Shown one piece after another: positions 24,662 through 33,190 of a stretch of DNA of 64,000 bases (its first letter is position 1; every line of letters begins with the position of its first letter). This DNA is from Chryseobacterium sp. MA9. GTDB taxonomy: Bacteria; Bacteroidota; Bacteroidia; Flavobacteriales; Weeksellaceae. The notes below the pieces were generated by a model that saw nothing but the letters and a program-made list of their open reading frames with translations, had not been told where the DNA came from and did no database searches. The stretch is taken from NCBI RefSeq assembly GCF_024399315.1, contig NZ_CP075170.1, positions 2,604,001-2,668,000 of the forward strand, read 5' to 3'. A program made the translations under genes and the position numbers.

Positions 24662-24928
24662 TTAAGAAGCTTGTTTCAATTTTGTTAAGATTTCATCTTT
24701 TGTATAGTATACTCTCCCACCAAAATTTATTGACTCTAAAGTGCCATTTTTAGACCAATTATGTAATGTTCCAACAGAGACTCCAAAATATCTTGCAGTT
24801 TCTTCTCTAGTCATAATTTCTTTAATTTCTTCACCGTTTTTTGATTTTGAAAATTGCTCTTCAAATTTCTCAAGCTTCTGAGCTATCAACTCTTCTATCT
24901 TGTTAAAAAAATCTTTAAAATACTCCAT
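24662..24928 (-). CDS. Excisionase-like helix-turn-helix protein
   Basis: The 88-residue protein has an N-terminal coiled-coil-like helix (EYFKDFFNKIEELIAQKLEK) and a C-terminal MerR-type winged HTH of the excisionase/HTH_17 class: MTREETARYFGVSVGTLHNW, then GTLESINFGGRVYYTKDEIL. Small proteins of this form next to tyrosine integrases act as recombination directionality factors or as regulators of the replication genes. Its place between the VirE-like gene and the integrase unit fits an excisionase of this element. The ATG at 24926-24928 is the only sensible start. Confidence 0.8.
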   Translation of the reverse strand: MEYFKDFFNKIEELIAQKLEKFEEQFSKSKNGEEIKEIMTREETARYFGVSVGTLHNWSKNGTLESINFGGRVYYTKDEILTKLKQAS

Positions 24929-25014
24929 ATTTCTTTATTGTTTTTAATTAATATGGCAAAGGTATTTTAGAAATAAATTATACTCGAGTTATATGGTATA
25001 AAGTGAGTATAAAG

Positions 25015-25974
25015 TTAATCTTGTTCAGTAAGCATCAACAGTTCTTGATATTTTCTTTCAAAAAATGGAGCTATGTTTTTTTTCTGTTCCTTGAAATCCT
25101 GATAAATCAACTTTACATATTTAAAATTATCTTTATGAAAAATATTATTCTTAGGACTTAAATCATTTAAAGTTTGTTTTATATAAGAAGAAAAGGAAGT
25201 GTGTTTAAATCCAAAATACCGAGAATACTTCGATGAAAAACCATTTGCATTATCATATTTTACATTTTCATACATTAAACAACTCCCCTCAATGATAAAT
25301 GTTCCGTTGGCAAATAAACACCCAAATCTATATAGATGAGTATCTCTTAACCTATCATTTTTTATATCCTCTACATGTACAAGTTTACTTAAATCATACG
25401 ATTCTATTAAATCAGAAAAAATAAATTTATATTGTAATCTCAAATTTTCGTACAGCTCCTTATTAAAGGTTTTAAATGACTCACAAACGGTTTTTCTCAC
25501 TAAATTACAGCCCTCACTTTGCATAAACATATCTAAAAAATAATCAGAAAAATAAAGTTCATTTAATAAGTCCTGAAAAAACATTTTAGACTTTATATCT
25601 GATAATTCTTCACATTGTTGTTTGACCGAAAAAAGAAATTCATTTAAAATGGTATTATTTATCGTTTCTAAAAAAGTTTCACCCCAATCCTGAAAATCAA
25701 AATCATTTGTAAAATCCTCATAATTCAATCTTGAATAATACCCTTCTATTTCATCATTCAAAAAATAAAAATTTTCTTTAGGTGATTTCTCAAATTCTTC
25801 TTTTGTAATATATGAAGGTTGAATATTTTCAGGTGTCAATTCCAGACTAAAATAAACTCTTTTAATCTTTTTTTCAGTTGAAAAACACAAACTTCCAAAT
25901 GTCAATATTATTTCATCTAGTAAGTATTCACTTCTAATTAAAAAATTTTTATTTTCAATCTTTTCAATGCCCAT
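25015..25974 (-). CDS. Unknown protein in the integrase operon (319 aa)
   Basis: No family recognised. The protein is cytoplasmic-looking, rich in Phe, Tyr and Asp/Glu, mostly helical, with no obvious catalytic motif, zinc site or membrane segment. A central region (EGCNLVRKTVCESFKTFNKE) and a later one (RFGCLFANGTFIIEGSCLMY) have paired cysteines. It starts 4 bases after the integrase stop codon, so it is almost surely translated from the integrase transcript. That position suggests a role in element maintenance or regulation, or cargo at an integrase-adjacent hot spot. Neither is supported by sequence. Confidence 0.65.
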   Translation of the reverse strand: MGIEKIENKNFLIRSEYLLDEIILTFGSLCFSTEKKIKRVYFSLELTPENIQPSYITKEEFEKSPKENFYFLNDEIEGYYSRLNYEDFTNDFDFQDWGETFLETINNTILNEFLFSVKQQCEELSDIKSKMFFQDLLNELYFSDYFLDMFMQSEGCNLVRKTVCESFKTFNKELYENLRLQYKFIFSDLIESYDLSKLVHVEDIKNDRLRDTHLYRFGCLFANGTFIIEGSCLMYENVKYDNANGFSSKYSRYFGFKHTSFSSYIKQTLNDLSPKNNIFHKDNFKYVKLIYQDFKEQKKNIAPFFERKYQELLMLTEQD

Positions 25975-25978
25975 ATAT

Positions 25979-27430
25979 TTAGGATGCTGATTTATTTATA
26001 CCTATAGTTTTACTCGTTTGACTAACACTTCCACCCTCATATAATTCTTTCATTTTTTGGAGTTGGCTTTTAAGTTCTTCAATTTCCTTAGATTGTAAAT
26101 CAACCTTTTGCAACTTTTCATTTCTTACTTTGATACTTTCCTGTCTTATTTGTTCGTGTTCAAAAGTGGGCTTAAAATATGTCTTAAAAACAGATTCGTC
26201 CGTATGTCCTGTATACTGCCATATCTCTAATAGATCCCAACCTTCGATATATCGGTTGGTACAAAAGCTTCTCCTGGAATCATGAAAAGCTATCTTTTCT
26301 GCAAAGTTTATCGTTTCAAACTCAACACCTTTATTCGTAGGACGTTCACGAGTTATTACCTTTTCATTGAAATAAGGTACAACCTTAAACAGTTCTTTCA
26401 AGTAATCATTCGTATTTTGGTTGGATATGGCAATGCTTTTAATATCATCATTGTATTTGCTAAGGATTTCACTGGCATAACCAAAAAATGAAAAACGGAC
26501 TGTCTTATAATTATCTACTCCTGAACCTTTTTTTAACAGGATGTTGACCGTTTTACTGCTATGATCAATGTGTCCACTCTCAATACGTGTAATATCTCCA
26601 AATCTAAGTGAAGTATGACAGGATAGAATAAACATATCCCGAACCCTCTCTAATCTTGGAACATCTGAAAAATCATACTCGTACAATAATTTGACTTCAG
26701 GTTCTGTTAGCACCGTATGAAACGTTGGTGGCACCTTGACTTTGTATTCCTCCTGCATATAGCTTCTGTTATTAGTATAACCTTTCTCAAAAGCACGTTT
26801 TTGTATTGCAGCTAGTCTTTTTATTCGAGTTTTGAGTGTGCTTAGTTCTCCTACCCTTTCAGTACCCAAAAGCCAATTTTGGAACTCTAAACACTGCAAT
26901 TCATCAAATTTATCAATATCTAGAAAAATATTGTTTTCATTGGCAAAGTCTTTTAAATCTGTGTACATAGTATTGAAAGATGACACATAGCTTCTGTGCA
27001 GAGGCTTTTGCCCCGAAGCAATAGCACGCATTACTTTAAGTTCTATTACCCTCATAAACTCCTGAAACACATCATCAAAAGATTTTTTATTTTTCTGTAC
27101 AGTTGTAAGTTCTTTTCCTGCCATTGCATTATCAACAATCGTTTTTAGTTCATCCTTTGTTGGCATACGATTATAATTCTCATTGAAATTTTTGTGAGCA
27201 TCAATAATAGAGGTTCTAAACTTATTTAACTGCTGATTAATTTCTCTTCTATCTATTCCAATAGCAGTTTTTGTATCTTTATCCCAATGACTCGGAAAAA
27301 CTTTTAAACCTGTAGAAAAATCGGCCTGTAACCCTTTAAATGAATACCTACCCATTATTCGAGAGATTAATGCCTTTGCCTCCTTCAGTCTAAAATTAAC
27401 ACTTCCTGTTTCGTTGTTGTATTGTGCCAT
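25979..27430 (-). CDS. int: Tyrosine recombinase (integrase) of the tRNA-Gln element
   Basis: From the ATG at 27428-27430 (MAQYNNETGSVNFRLKEAKA) the protein has 483 residues; another in-frame ATG lies at 27451. It has an N-terminal arm-binding domain, a SAM-like core-binding domain (about 110-220) and a catalytic domain with SCHTSLRFGDITR (first Arg), a KKGSG segment, FHDSRRSFCTNR (His-x-x-Arg), TGHTDESVFKTYFKPT (second His and nucleophilic Tyr). The C-terminal coiled coil (ELKSQLQKMKEL) is common in Bacteroidota integrases of this type. The gene ends away from, and starts about 180 bases inside, the right att core, as expected for a tRNA-targeting element. Confidence 0.93.
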   Translation of the reverse strand: MAQYNNETGSVNFRLKEAKALISRIMGRYSFKGLQADFSTGLKVFPSHWDKDTKTAIGIDRREINQQLNKFRTSIIDAHKNFNENYNRMPTKDELKTIVDNAMAGKELTTVQKNKKSFDDVFQEFMRVIELKVMRAIASGQKPLHRSYVSSFNTMYTDLKDFANENNIFLDIDKFDELQCLEFQNWLLGTERVGELSTLKTRIKRLAAIQKRAFEKGYTNNRSYMQEEYKVKVPPTFHTVLTEPEVKLLYEYDFSDVPRLERVRDMFILSCHTSLRFGDITRIESGHIDHSSKTVNILLKKGSGVDNYKTVRFSFFGYASEILSKYNDDIKSIAISNQNTNDYLKELFKVVPYFNEKVITRERPTNKGVEFETINFAEKIAFHDSRRSFCTNRYIEGWDLLEIWQYTGHTDESVFKTYFKPTFEHEQIRQESIKVRNEKLQKVDLQSKEIEELKSQLQKMKELYEGGSVSQTSKTIGINKSAS

Positions 27431-27475
27431 AAAATAAAAAAATATACGCATAACAAATATACGACTATTTTAAAT

Positions 27476-27495
27476 CTGGTCACTATTTTGGTCAC
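27476..27495 (+). repeat. Right pair of TTGGTCAC repeats (putative integrase arm sites)
   Basis: CTGGTCAC (27476-27483) and TTGGTCAC (27488-27495) repeat the words found beside the left end, in the same orientation. The shared context ATTTTGGTCACTGT is identical at 5964-5977 and 27485-27498. Confidence 0.6.
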
Positions 27496-27612
27496 TGTAA
27501 ATTTTGAATATATTTGAATTCATTTACATGTAATAAAATTTATTCACCTATTAATCAAAATTTTGAGCAAATAAATTAATTCAACAAGATGTAAATAAAC
27601 ACAATATGTTAT

Positions 27613-27629
27613 TCCCTGTGGGTCTACAA
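27613..27629 (+). repeat. attR core (17-bp direct repeat)
   Basis: TCCCTGTGGGTCTACAA is identical to 5874-5890. It is followed by ACCATCCTTTTCAAGGGTGG and a T-run (27631-27657), the native tRNA terminator, nearly identical to that after the first tRNA-Gln. This marks the right boundary of the element. Confidence 0.9.
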
Positions 27630-27653
27630 ACCATCCTTTTCAAGGGTGGTTTT
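27628..27653 (+). terminator. Displaced native terminator of tRNA-Gln
   Basis: This is the same hairpin and T-run as at 5588-5614, with one loop change (C for T). It originally ended the second tRNA-Gln transcript and is now separated from it by the inserted element. Confidence 0.8.
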
Positions 27654-28328
27654 TTTATTTTCAATTCAATTTACTTATTCTAATTTGAGGGGTTAAGTGC
27701 AATGAGTTGGGAATAGAATATTTACCCTTGGTCCATTTTCCTACACATATCCGTACAATTTAACTACCGACTTTATCATAGATTTTATCTTTTGGTGTCT
27801 TATATGACCGGTCTAAAATTTTCCAATGTTCGAATTAGATGATGCAAACTTACTGCCTGCAAACAAAAAAAATTCTATACCAAAGACACTCAAGCAACAA
27901 CAAACTGAAAAACAGTATTTTACAACACAACTGAAATAACTTTGAAGTAAACTAAAAAAAGTGAATTATTATTATTTTTCGAGTAAAATTGAGAGGATAG
28001 AGAGGAGAATTATAAATACTTTACAGCTTTTAACTTCAATGGTTTTATCATTTAAAAAGCAGGGATCACAAATATCCCTGCTAATAAAACACAAACACTT
28101 AGAATGAAAAAAAAATTTCATAGTAAATGTATCAATATTATCTACCCGAAGCATTACTTCAAATATACATCACGCCGTAATGAATTAAAAAACAACATTT
28201 TATAAAATTAATGGAGTGTTTTTGAAGTATGCTTTTGCTATATGTTATTATAAAAAGTATCTGTAGTTAATTAAATTTTTAATCATCTTCATACAAAAGT
28301 TATTTTTGTTTAACTAATTTTAAAAAAT
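27654..28328. other. Intergenic region right of the element
   Basis: These 675 AT-rich bases show no convincing gene. A 60-codon minus-strand frame (27972-28154) contains a terminator hairpin and is dismissed. Apart from that hairpin at 28058-28082 I see no structure. Confidence 0.5.
28050..28082 (-). terminator. Orphan minus-strand terminator
   Basis: A perfect 9-bp stem (AGCAGGGAT 28058-28066 with ATCCCTGCT 28074-28082, 7-base loop) is followed on the minus strand by TTTTTAAA. No annotated minus-strand gene ends here, so a short unannotated transcript starting between about 28083 and 28330 is possible. Confidence 0.65.
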
Positions 28329-29500
28329 ATGTTCCCCAATGTTAGAATTAAAGCACTATATCTGATTTTCTTTTTCTTCTCAATATTTTTGTTCATATAG
28401 TCCCAAACGGGTATAATTCCTTCCATACTCATTATATAAATTGGCTTTCAGAAAAGGTTCATTGATATGCTTCAGTTCTTTTTTGGCCTTGTCCAGATAT
28501 TCTAAGCTTTCCTGTATTTACTGAAATTATACAAAATACTTCCAATATTGGTGTATACCATAATGATGCCTTGGGTGTTACCATTTTCTTCATATTAAAA
28601 TATAGATAATAAGATACTCACGGTAAGGCCTAATATTATTTCCTATACAAGAAAAGCAGACAACTTTATCGCACAAAAAAACATTTAGATTCTGCAGAAT
28701 ACTATATGAATAAAGCTCTTGCCCATTCCAAAGATGCATATGCTGCTGAAAAAGCAACTGCATGGTTCAGCTATGGAGATCTTTATAATGTAAAAGGAAA
28801 TAAAGAAAAGGCGCTGGAGTATTATTTGAAATCACTTGATATATTCCAAAAAACAAAAAGTAAACCTATTTTATTGACTGTTTATGATACTCTTTCCAGT
28901 GTTTATAAATCTTTAAATGAAATAGAAAAATCTAATGAATTTCTAAGAAAATATACCATTCTTAATGATAGTATCAATAAAAACGAAAAAGAAGCTGTAA
29001 ATCTTGCCGTTAATACACTGATTGATTTAAAGCATGAGGAAAAAGGAAAAGAAAGAAAGGTGTTCTACTTTATAGTTATGATCATTGTAGTATCATTTGG
29101 TCTATTATTATACTTCATCAGAAAAATCTATATTAAAAAAGTACTGAGAAAAGATAAAATTCTTGAGAAGAAGACCATTGAAACGGATGTTCTTAAACTG
29201 AAAGTAAATAATTCATTTGATGAAATTATCCAGCTTATGGAAAGCAGAAGTCCTCTGTTTCTGATGCGTTTTAAAGAAGTACACCCTGAATTCTATGAAA
29301 AACTGATTACACATACTCCTGAACTTACAGAGCATGATATAAAATTCAGTGCTTATATCAGATTAAATCTTACAAATAAAGAAATCTGCCAATATGAAAA
29401 TATTAGTTTACGGGGAATAGAAACAAAAAGATACAGGCTCAAGAAAAAGCTGAAACTTTCCTCAGGTACTGACCTTCAGAAGTGGATTCTGGAGCTATAA
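28329..29500 (+). pseudogene. TPR-LuxR transmembrane regulator gene broken by an internal inversion
   Basis: The gene starts at 28329 with a signal-like sequence (MFPNVRIKALYLIFFFFSIF) and hits TAG at 28398-28400. Between about 28383 and 28594 the family sequence is on the minus strand instead: NTQGIIMVYTNIGSILYNF, then after a frameshift LEYLDKAKKELKHINEPFLK and NEYGRNYTRLGLYEQ, typical TPR units. From 28634 the plus strand resumes with LYKKSRQLYRTKKHLDSAEYY, more TPRs, a membrane helix (about 29065-29125) and a C-terminal LuxR-type HTH (LTNKEICQYENISLRGIETK). An ATG at 28706 could still express 264 residues (part of the TPRs, membrane helix, HTH), but the sensor half is scrambled. Confidence 0.75.
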
Positions 29501-29506
29501 AATAGG

Positions 29507-30142
29507 TCATGATTTTTTTAGGTCGTCAATTTCCTCCTGTAAAGATTTGATTCTGTCTCTTAATTCCTGGCTTACTTTTCCGGGGATTTTTTTAATTTTC
29601 CTTAAATCCAGGGCAAGCATAATGGAAGCTATTCCCATAAAAATAAAGGAAACACCTGTGAGAGTAACTAATGAAATCCCTGTAAACACAGGATTAAATA
29701 TCAGCAACAGAGAAAATATAATTCCTCCAACACTAGCAAGGGCTACATTTCCCCAACTCATTATTCTCATACTTCTCAGGTCGAAGGCGAAGCCCAGCAG
29801 CTGAAAGGAACGAAACAGTAAAGTGAATCCTATGACAAACGGAAGTACCGTCATTGAAATCTGAGGATTTGCGATGAGATAAACTCCTATTGCCGTAGTT
29901 AATAATCCGCTTACAAGAAACCAGCCCCAGCCCTGCAGGGACTTACTATTCTGTAAGGAAAAGAATATTTCCGTAATTCCCGAAAACAAAAAGGAGACAC
30001 TGAAAAAAATAGAGAGTGTAACATACGTTGCAAGCGGCACACTGAATACATAAAAACCACAGACAAGGAAAAGAATTCCGAAGATCAATGGGATATACCA
30101 ATGTTTTACAGTGTTGGTAAGGGTTTGAAATAAATTGGCCAT
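29507..30142 (-). CDS. HdeD-family (DUF308) membrane protein
   Basis: The 211-residue protein has six predicted transmembrane helices arranged as repeated pairs with short loops, ending in a charged cytoplasmic coiled coil (SQELRDRIKSLQEEIDDLKK). The layout and motifs (WYIPLIFGILFLVCGFYVF, GWGWFLVSGLLTTAIGVYLI) fit the HdeD/DUF308 family; E. coli HdeD is linked to acid resistance at high cell density. The biochemical function is unknown. The gene ends 6 bases from the convergent broken TPR-LuxR gene, with no separate terminator. The ATG at 30140-30142 is natural. Confidence 0.82.
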   Translation of the reverse strand: MANLFQTLTNTVKHWYIPLIFGILFLVCGFYVFSVPLATYVTLSIFFSVSFLFSGITEIFFSLQNSKSLQGWGWFLVSGLLTTAIGVYLIANPQISMTVLPFVIGFTLLFRSFQLLGFAFDLRSMRIMSWGNVALASVGGIIFSLLLIFNPVFTGISLVTLTGVSFIFMGIASIMLALDLRKIKKIPGKVSQELRDRIKSLQEEIDDLKKS

Positions 30143-30449
30143 AGCTGTCTTTTTTGGTCATGCCTACTTTTTGGTAACGGTTTTCGGCTTATCCGCAGGT
30201 ATTTCAAACAGATTAAAATTTCACCTGAATTTGAAATATAACCTCTTACTAATGTACAAAAAATAACCGTTGAACATGTCAGATTCTGTGAATTGTTTCC
30301 ATAAAAAAATACCAGATGAGGCCAATCGATAGAAAGAATGGTATTTAGGAATACATCCTACTGCCAATCTACAGAAATACAAACAAAAAAAGGTGAAAAT
30401 CATTTAATTTTCACCTTTTCAAAACATGTTGAAATCTGTTTTTATATTC
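30143..30449. other. Intergenic region between HdeD and permease genes
   Basis: These 307 bases contain the permease terminator at 30388-30419 and, upstream of it, no recognisable gene. Small frames present here have no coding character. Confidence 0.5.
30388..30419 (-). terminator. Bidirectional-type terminator after the permease gene
   Basis: AAAAGGTGAAAAT (30388-30400) pairs perfectly with ATTTTCACCTTTT (30407-30419) around a 6-base loop; an A-run on the left supplies T residues on the minus strand. Confidence 0.85.
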
Positions 30450-31868
30450 TTACTTTGGTTTGTACAATTTGTACATAGCGAATAAAAAGCCAATCCATAC
30501 CGGAATCAGAATTACCTGAATTTCCATTCCTGTAATACTCATCAATCCTAATATCAGAACCAAAAAGGCAATACAGATATAATTGGATACCGGATAAAAT
30601 ATAGAAGGGAATTTTGAATGAATTCCTGATGCATTTATTGATTTTTTAAATTTCAAATGAGTGTAGCATATCATCAGCCAGTTGATGATCAAAGTAGATA
30701 CTACTAAAGCCATTAAGTATTCAAAAGCTTTTTCCGGTACTAGTTTGTTAATGATAATACATATCCCGGCAAAGCATGATGAAATAAGAATAGCGTTGAT
30801 AGGAACAGAATTTTTATTCAGCTTTTTCAGGAATTTCGGAGCATTTCCCTGCTGAGCCAGTCCGAAAAGCATTCTGCTGTTACTGTAAACACTACTGTTA
30901 TATACGGATAAAGCAGCCGTTAAAACAATCAGATTAAGAACATTTGCAATCAATGTATTGAACTGAATCACTTTACCAAACATACTGAATTCAAGACCAT
31001 TAAGATTTTGAAACACCATTACAAACGGGCTGGATCCTTCTGTAATATCTCTCCAAGGGCTTAATGAAAATAAGATTACCAAAGCTCCTACATAAAAAAT
31101 AAGGATTCTATAGATCACCTGGTTGGTAGCCTGTGGAATAGTTTTCTCCGGATTTTTGGCTTCTGCAGCAGTGATTCCGATAAGTTCCAATCCACCGAAA
31201 GAGAACATAATCATAGCCATTGCAGCAAATAATCCTGAATATCCGTTTTCTGTTTTATTAAATAATCCTTTTGGGAAGAATCCGCCATCATTCCATAAAT
31301 TAGTAATGGTTGCTTTCTCTCCTCCTGTACCGCTTATCAAAAGATATACTCCGAAGATAATCATGGCAATAATAGCCACTACTTTGATGATGGAAAACCA
31401 AAATTCTGTTTCTCCGTAAACCTTTACGGAAGCAAGATTAAGCGCATTGATCACAATAAAAAAGAACAAACTGGAAACCCAGAGAGGTATTTCCGGCCAC
31501 CAAAAGTGAATATAATGCCCTATTGCAGTGAGTTCGGCCATACTTACCAGGATATAGAGGATCCAATAGTTCCATCCTGAAGCAAATCCCGGAAAATTTC
31601 CCCAATATTTGTAGGCAAAGTGGCTAAAACTTCCTGATACGGGTTCCTGAACAACCATTTCACCAAGCTGACGCATAATAAAAAAGGCAATAATTCCTGC
31701 TAAAGCATAGCCTAAAATTACTGATGGTCCCGCCAGTACTGCAGCCGGCCCGATTCCCAGAAATAACCCGGTTCCTATGGCACCTCCAAGGGCAATTAAT
31801 TGTATATGTCGATTTGTTAATCCTCTAACTAAAGTCTCCTTTTCTCCTGTTTTATTTTCGTTGCTCAT
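30450..31868 (-). CDS. Amino-acid permease (APC superfamily, AAT type)
   Basis: The 472-residue protein has about 12 transmembrane helices. The N-terminal sequence LVRGLTNRHIQLIALGGAIG followed by TGLFLG is the signature of amino-acid transporter (AAT) family permeases such as CycA, AroP and GabP, and the conserved GEMVV segment follows in helix 2. These proton symporters import amino acids across the inner membrane; substrate cannot be read from the sequence, though WxPEIPLW and SVKVYGETEFWFS are typical of the group. It is monocistronic with its own terminator and an ATG at 31866-31868. Confidence 0.88.
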   Translation of the reverse strand: MSNENKTGEKETLVRGLTNRHIQLIALGGAIGTGLFLGIGPAAVLAGPSVILGYALAGIIAFFIMRQLGEMVVQEPVSGSFSHFAYKYWGNFPGFASGWNYWILYILVSMAELTAIGHYIHFWWPEIPLWVSSLFFFIVINALNLASVKVYGETEFWFSIIKVVAIIAMIIFGVYLLISGTGGEKATITNLWNDGGFFPKGLFNKTENGYSGLFAAMAMIMFSFGGLELIGITAAEAKNPEKTIPQATNQVIYRILIFYVGALVILFSLSPWRDITEGSSPFVMVFQNLNGLEFSMFGKVIQFNTLIANVLNLIVLTAALSVYNSSVYSNSRMLFGLAQQGNAPKFLKKLNKNSVPINAILISSCFAGICIIINKLVPEKAFEYLMALVVSTLIINWLMICYTHLKFKKSINASGIHSKFPSIFYPVSNYICIAFLVLILGLMSITGMEIQVILIPVWIGFLFAMYKLYKPK

Positions 31869-32013
31869 TGAATGAATTATTCGGTCGCTAAATATATAAA
31901 AACTTTTCAGAGAAATTCACATTCCATGGGGTAAATTGACAATTCACCCTTCTTCAAACCGGAAAGCCCCTTTCTATTTATACCTTTGCTGGTAAAATGT
32001 AAAATATAATTAC

Positions 32014-32052
32014 AAAAAGCGGTCTTAATCTATTGAATCAAGACCGCTTTTT
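32014..32052 (-). terminator. Terminator between permease and C1q-like genes
   Basis: A perfect 13-bp stem (32014-32026 with 32040-32052, AAAAAGCGGTCTT/AAGACCGCTTTTT) with a 13-base loop works on either strand. It lies 19 bases past the stop of the minus-strand gene at 32071. Confidence 0.88.
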
Positions 32053-32070
32053 CACAGTATCAATATTATT

Positions 32071-33015
32071 TTAATTCGCAATTTTGTATCCGAACATGGT
32101 ACTTGTCACCACCTCATACTTGTTACCGGAAGATACTCCCGCTACAGAAGCCATGCTTACCGTTTCTCCTGCACTAAGATATGTCATGCATGAAATACTC
32201 GAACCAAAAACCCTCGTTACAGTAGGTTGATAAGATTGAACTAATATACTTCCTCCGTTACCAGGAGCATAGTTTTTTACCAGGTAGAGTACCGTCCAGG
32301 TAAAATTCGGATTTCCTGCTACACTTCCATTGTCAAACTGTGTAGATCCCTGAATCACATAGTATCCATCGTTGGGTGCCTTAAAAGCTCCTGTAGAGGT
32401 ATTCAGGACATTTCCTTTATTAAGAACTGTACCCTGAGGATAAGTAATCGCTGTCATTATCCATGGACTAGAGGGAGTGGCAGTAGCATCACACATTTGT
32501 CGGGTCGTAGTAGACACCGCTGAAAACGGATAAGTAGATTCTGCGGAAGGAATACTGTTGGAGCTAGAAACCAGCACCAGTTCCCATGTTGTACCGGTAG
32601 TTGTTCCTTTACTGACCAAAAATGCATAATACCCGGGAGGAACCGTAATAGCAGGAACTCCCAACCCGGTTCCATTCTGATCATCAATCAATTCAGATCC
32701 ATTAGCAGAAACGGTAAGTATTTTTCCTCCGGTATTTTTGAAATGGTAAGTACGCCCGGCAAAATTACCTGCACCATTGATGGCTGCCGGTAAAGTTAAT
32801 GTTCCATCAGCAGTTCCGTTATAAGCAATATAGTAATCATTGGCTCCTATGGCACCACTTGCAGTAACTGTTTTGTAGGTGGCAGCAAATGAACCATTGA
32901 CAGTAAGGGTACTGCCGGGACTTGCAGTACTAATCCCCACGTTACCTACCTGGGCTTTTACCAGAATACCATTTAAACCGCCCAATAAGGCCATGAAAAG
33001 CATCTTTTTTTTCAT
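32071..33015 (-). CDS. Secreted protein with C1q-like C-terminal domain
   Basis: I start at the ATG at 33013-33015 (MKKKMLFMALLGGLNGILVKAQ, a signal peptide), giving 314 residues; the frame is open to a TTG at 33063. The mature N-terminus reads VGNVGISTASPGSTLTVNGS, the motif by which many flavobacterial surface or secreted proteins begin. The C-terminal half (APNDGYYVIQGSTQF, VLYLVKN, YLSAGETVSMASV, MFGYKI) looks like a C1q/TNF-type jelly roll. No T9SS sorting domain is seen. It is probably an exported structural or adhesive protein. It sits beyond the two-component genes, separated by a striking inverted repeat. Confidence 0.65.
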   Translation of the reverse strand: MKKKMLFMALLGGLNGILVKAQVGNVGISTASPGSTLTVNGSFAATYKTVTASGAIGANDYYIAYNGTADGTLTLPAAINGAGNFAGRTYHFKNTGGKILTVSANGSELIDDQNGTGLGVPAITVPPGYYAFLVSKGTTTGTTWELVLVSSSNSIPSAESTYPFSAVSTTTRQMCDATATPSSPWIMTAITYPQGTVLNKGNVLNTSTGAFKAPNDGYYVIQGSTQFDNGSVAGNPNFTWTVLYLVKNYAPGNGGSILVQSYQPTVTRVFGSSISCMTYLSAGETVSMASVAGVSSGNKYEVVTSTMFGYKIAN

Positions 33016-33072
33016 AAACAAATACGTATTTTTAGAATCTAAAGGGTCCTGAATAATATCCAATACCTTGAA

Positions 33073-33124
33073 TTATTTACTCATTTTTCGCAATACGAAC
33101 CTACTGCGAAAAATGAGTAAATAA
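33073..33124. other. 20-bp perfect inverted repeat
   Basis: Bases 33073-33092 are exactly complementary to 33105-33124, with a 12-base loop. The arms contain TTTACTCATTTTTCGCA. It lies between the response-regulator gene (66 bases past its stop) and the C1q-like gene start (58 bases upstream). No T-run follows, so it may be a terminator of unusual type, an RNA stabiliser or an operator. Confidence 0.75.
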
Positions 33125-33190
33125 AGAACAGATCCTGTACGCATTTTTCCACAAAATCGTAGTGATTTTATGACAAGAGCGGATGAGCGA

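Larger units (their letters stand above)
5874..27629. mobile_element. Integrative element inserted in tRNA-Gln (about 21.7 kb)
   Basis: The element is bounded by 17-bp direct repeats of the tRNA-Gln 3' end. A tyrosine integrase lies at the right border, transcribed away from it, with an excisionase-like HTH protein and a VirE N-terminal primase-like protein in the same module. Repeated TTGGTCAC words next to both ends are probable integrase arm sites. Cargo includes antirestriction (ArdA), RHS/T9SS proteins and a TIR-TPR/caspase-like island. Beyond 27629 the sequence resumes with the original tRNA terminator. No relaxase, coupling protein or mating-pore gene was seen, so it looks like a non-self-transmissible integrative or mobilisable element. 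Coordinates include both att copies. Confidence 0.88.

Noticed and set aside
27972..28154. 60-codon minus-strand frame
   Set aside because: It contains a perfect terminator hairpin with T-run and has no domain-like sequence.
28380..28600. Phase-variable DNA switch in the TPR-LuxR gene
   Set aside because: No inverted repeats flank the inverted segment and frameshifts remain even after reversing it, so a decayed rearrangement is more likely.
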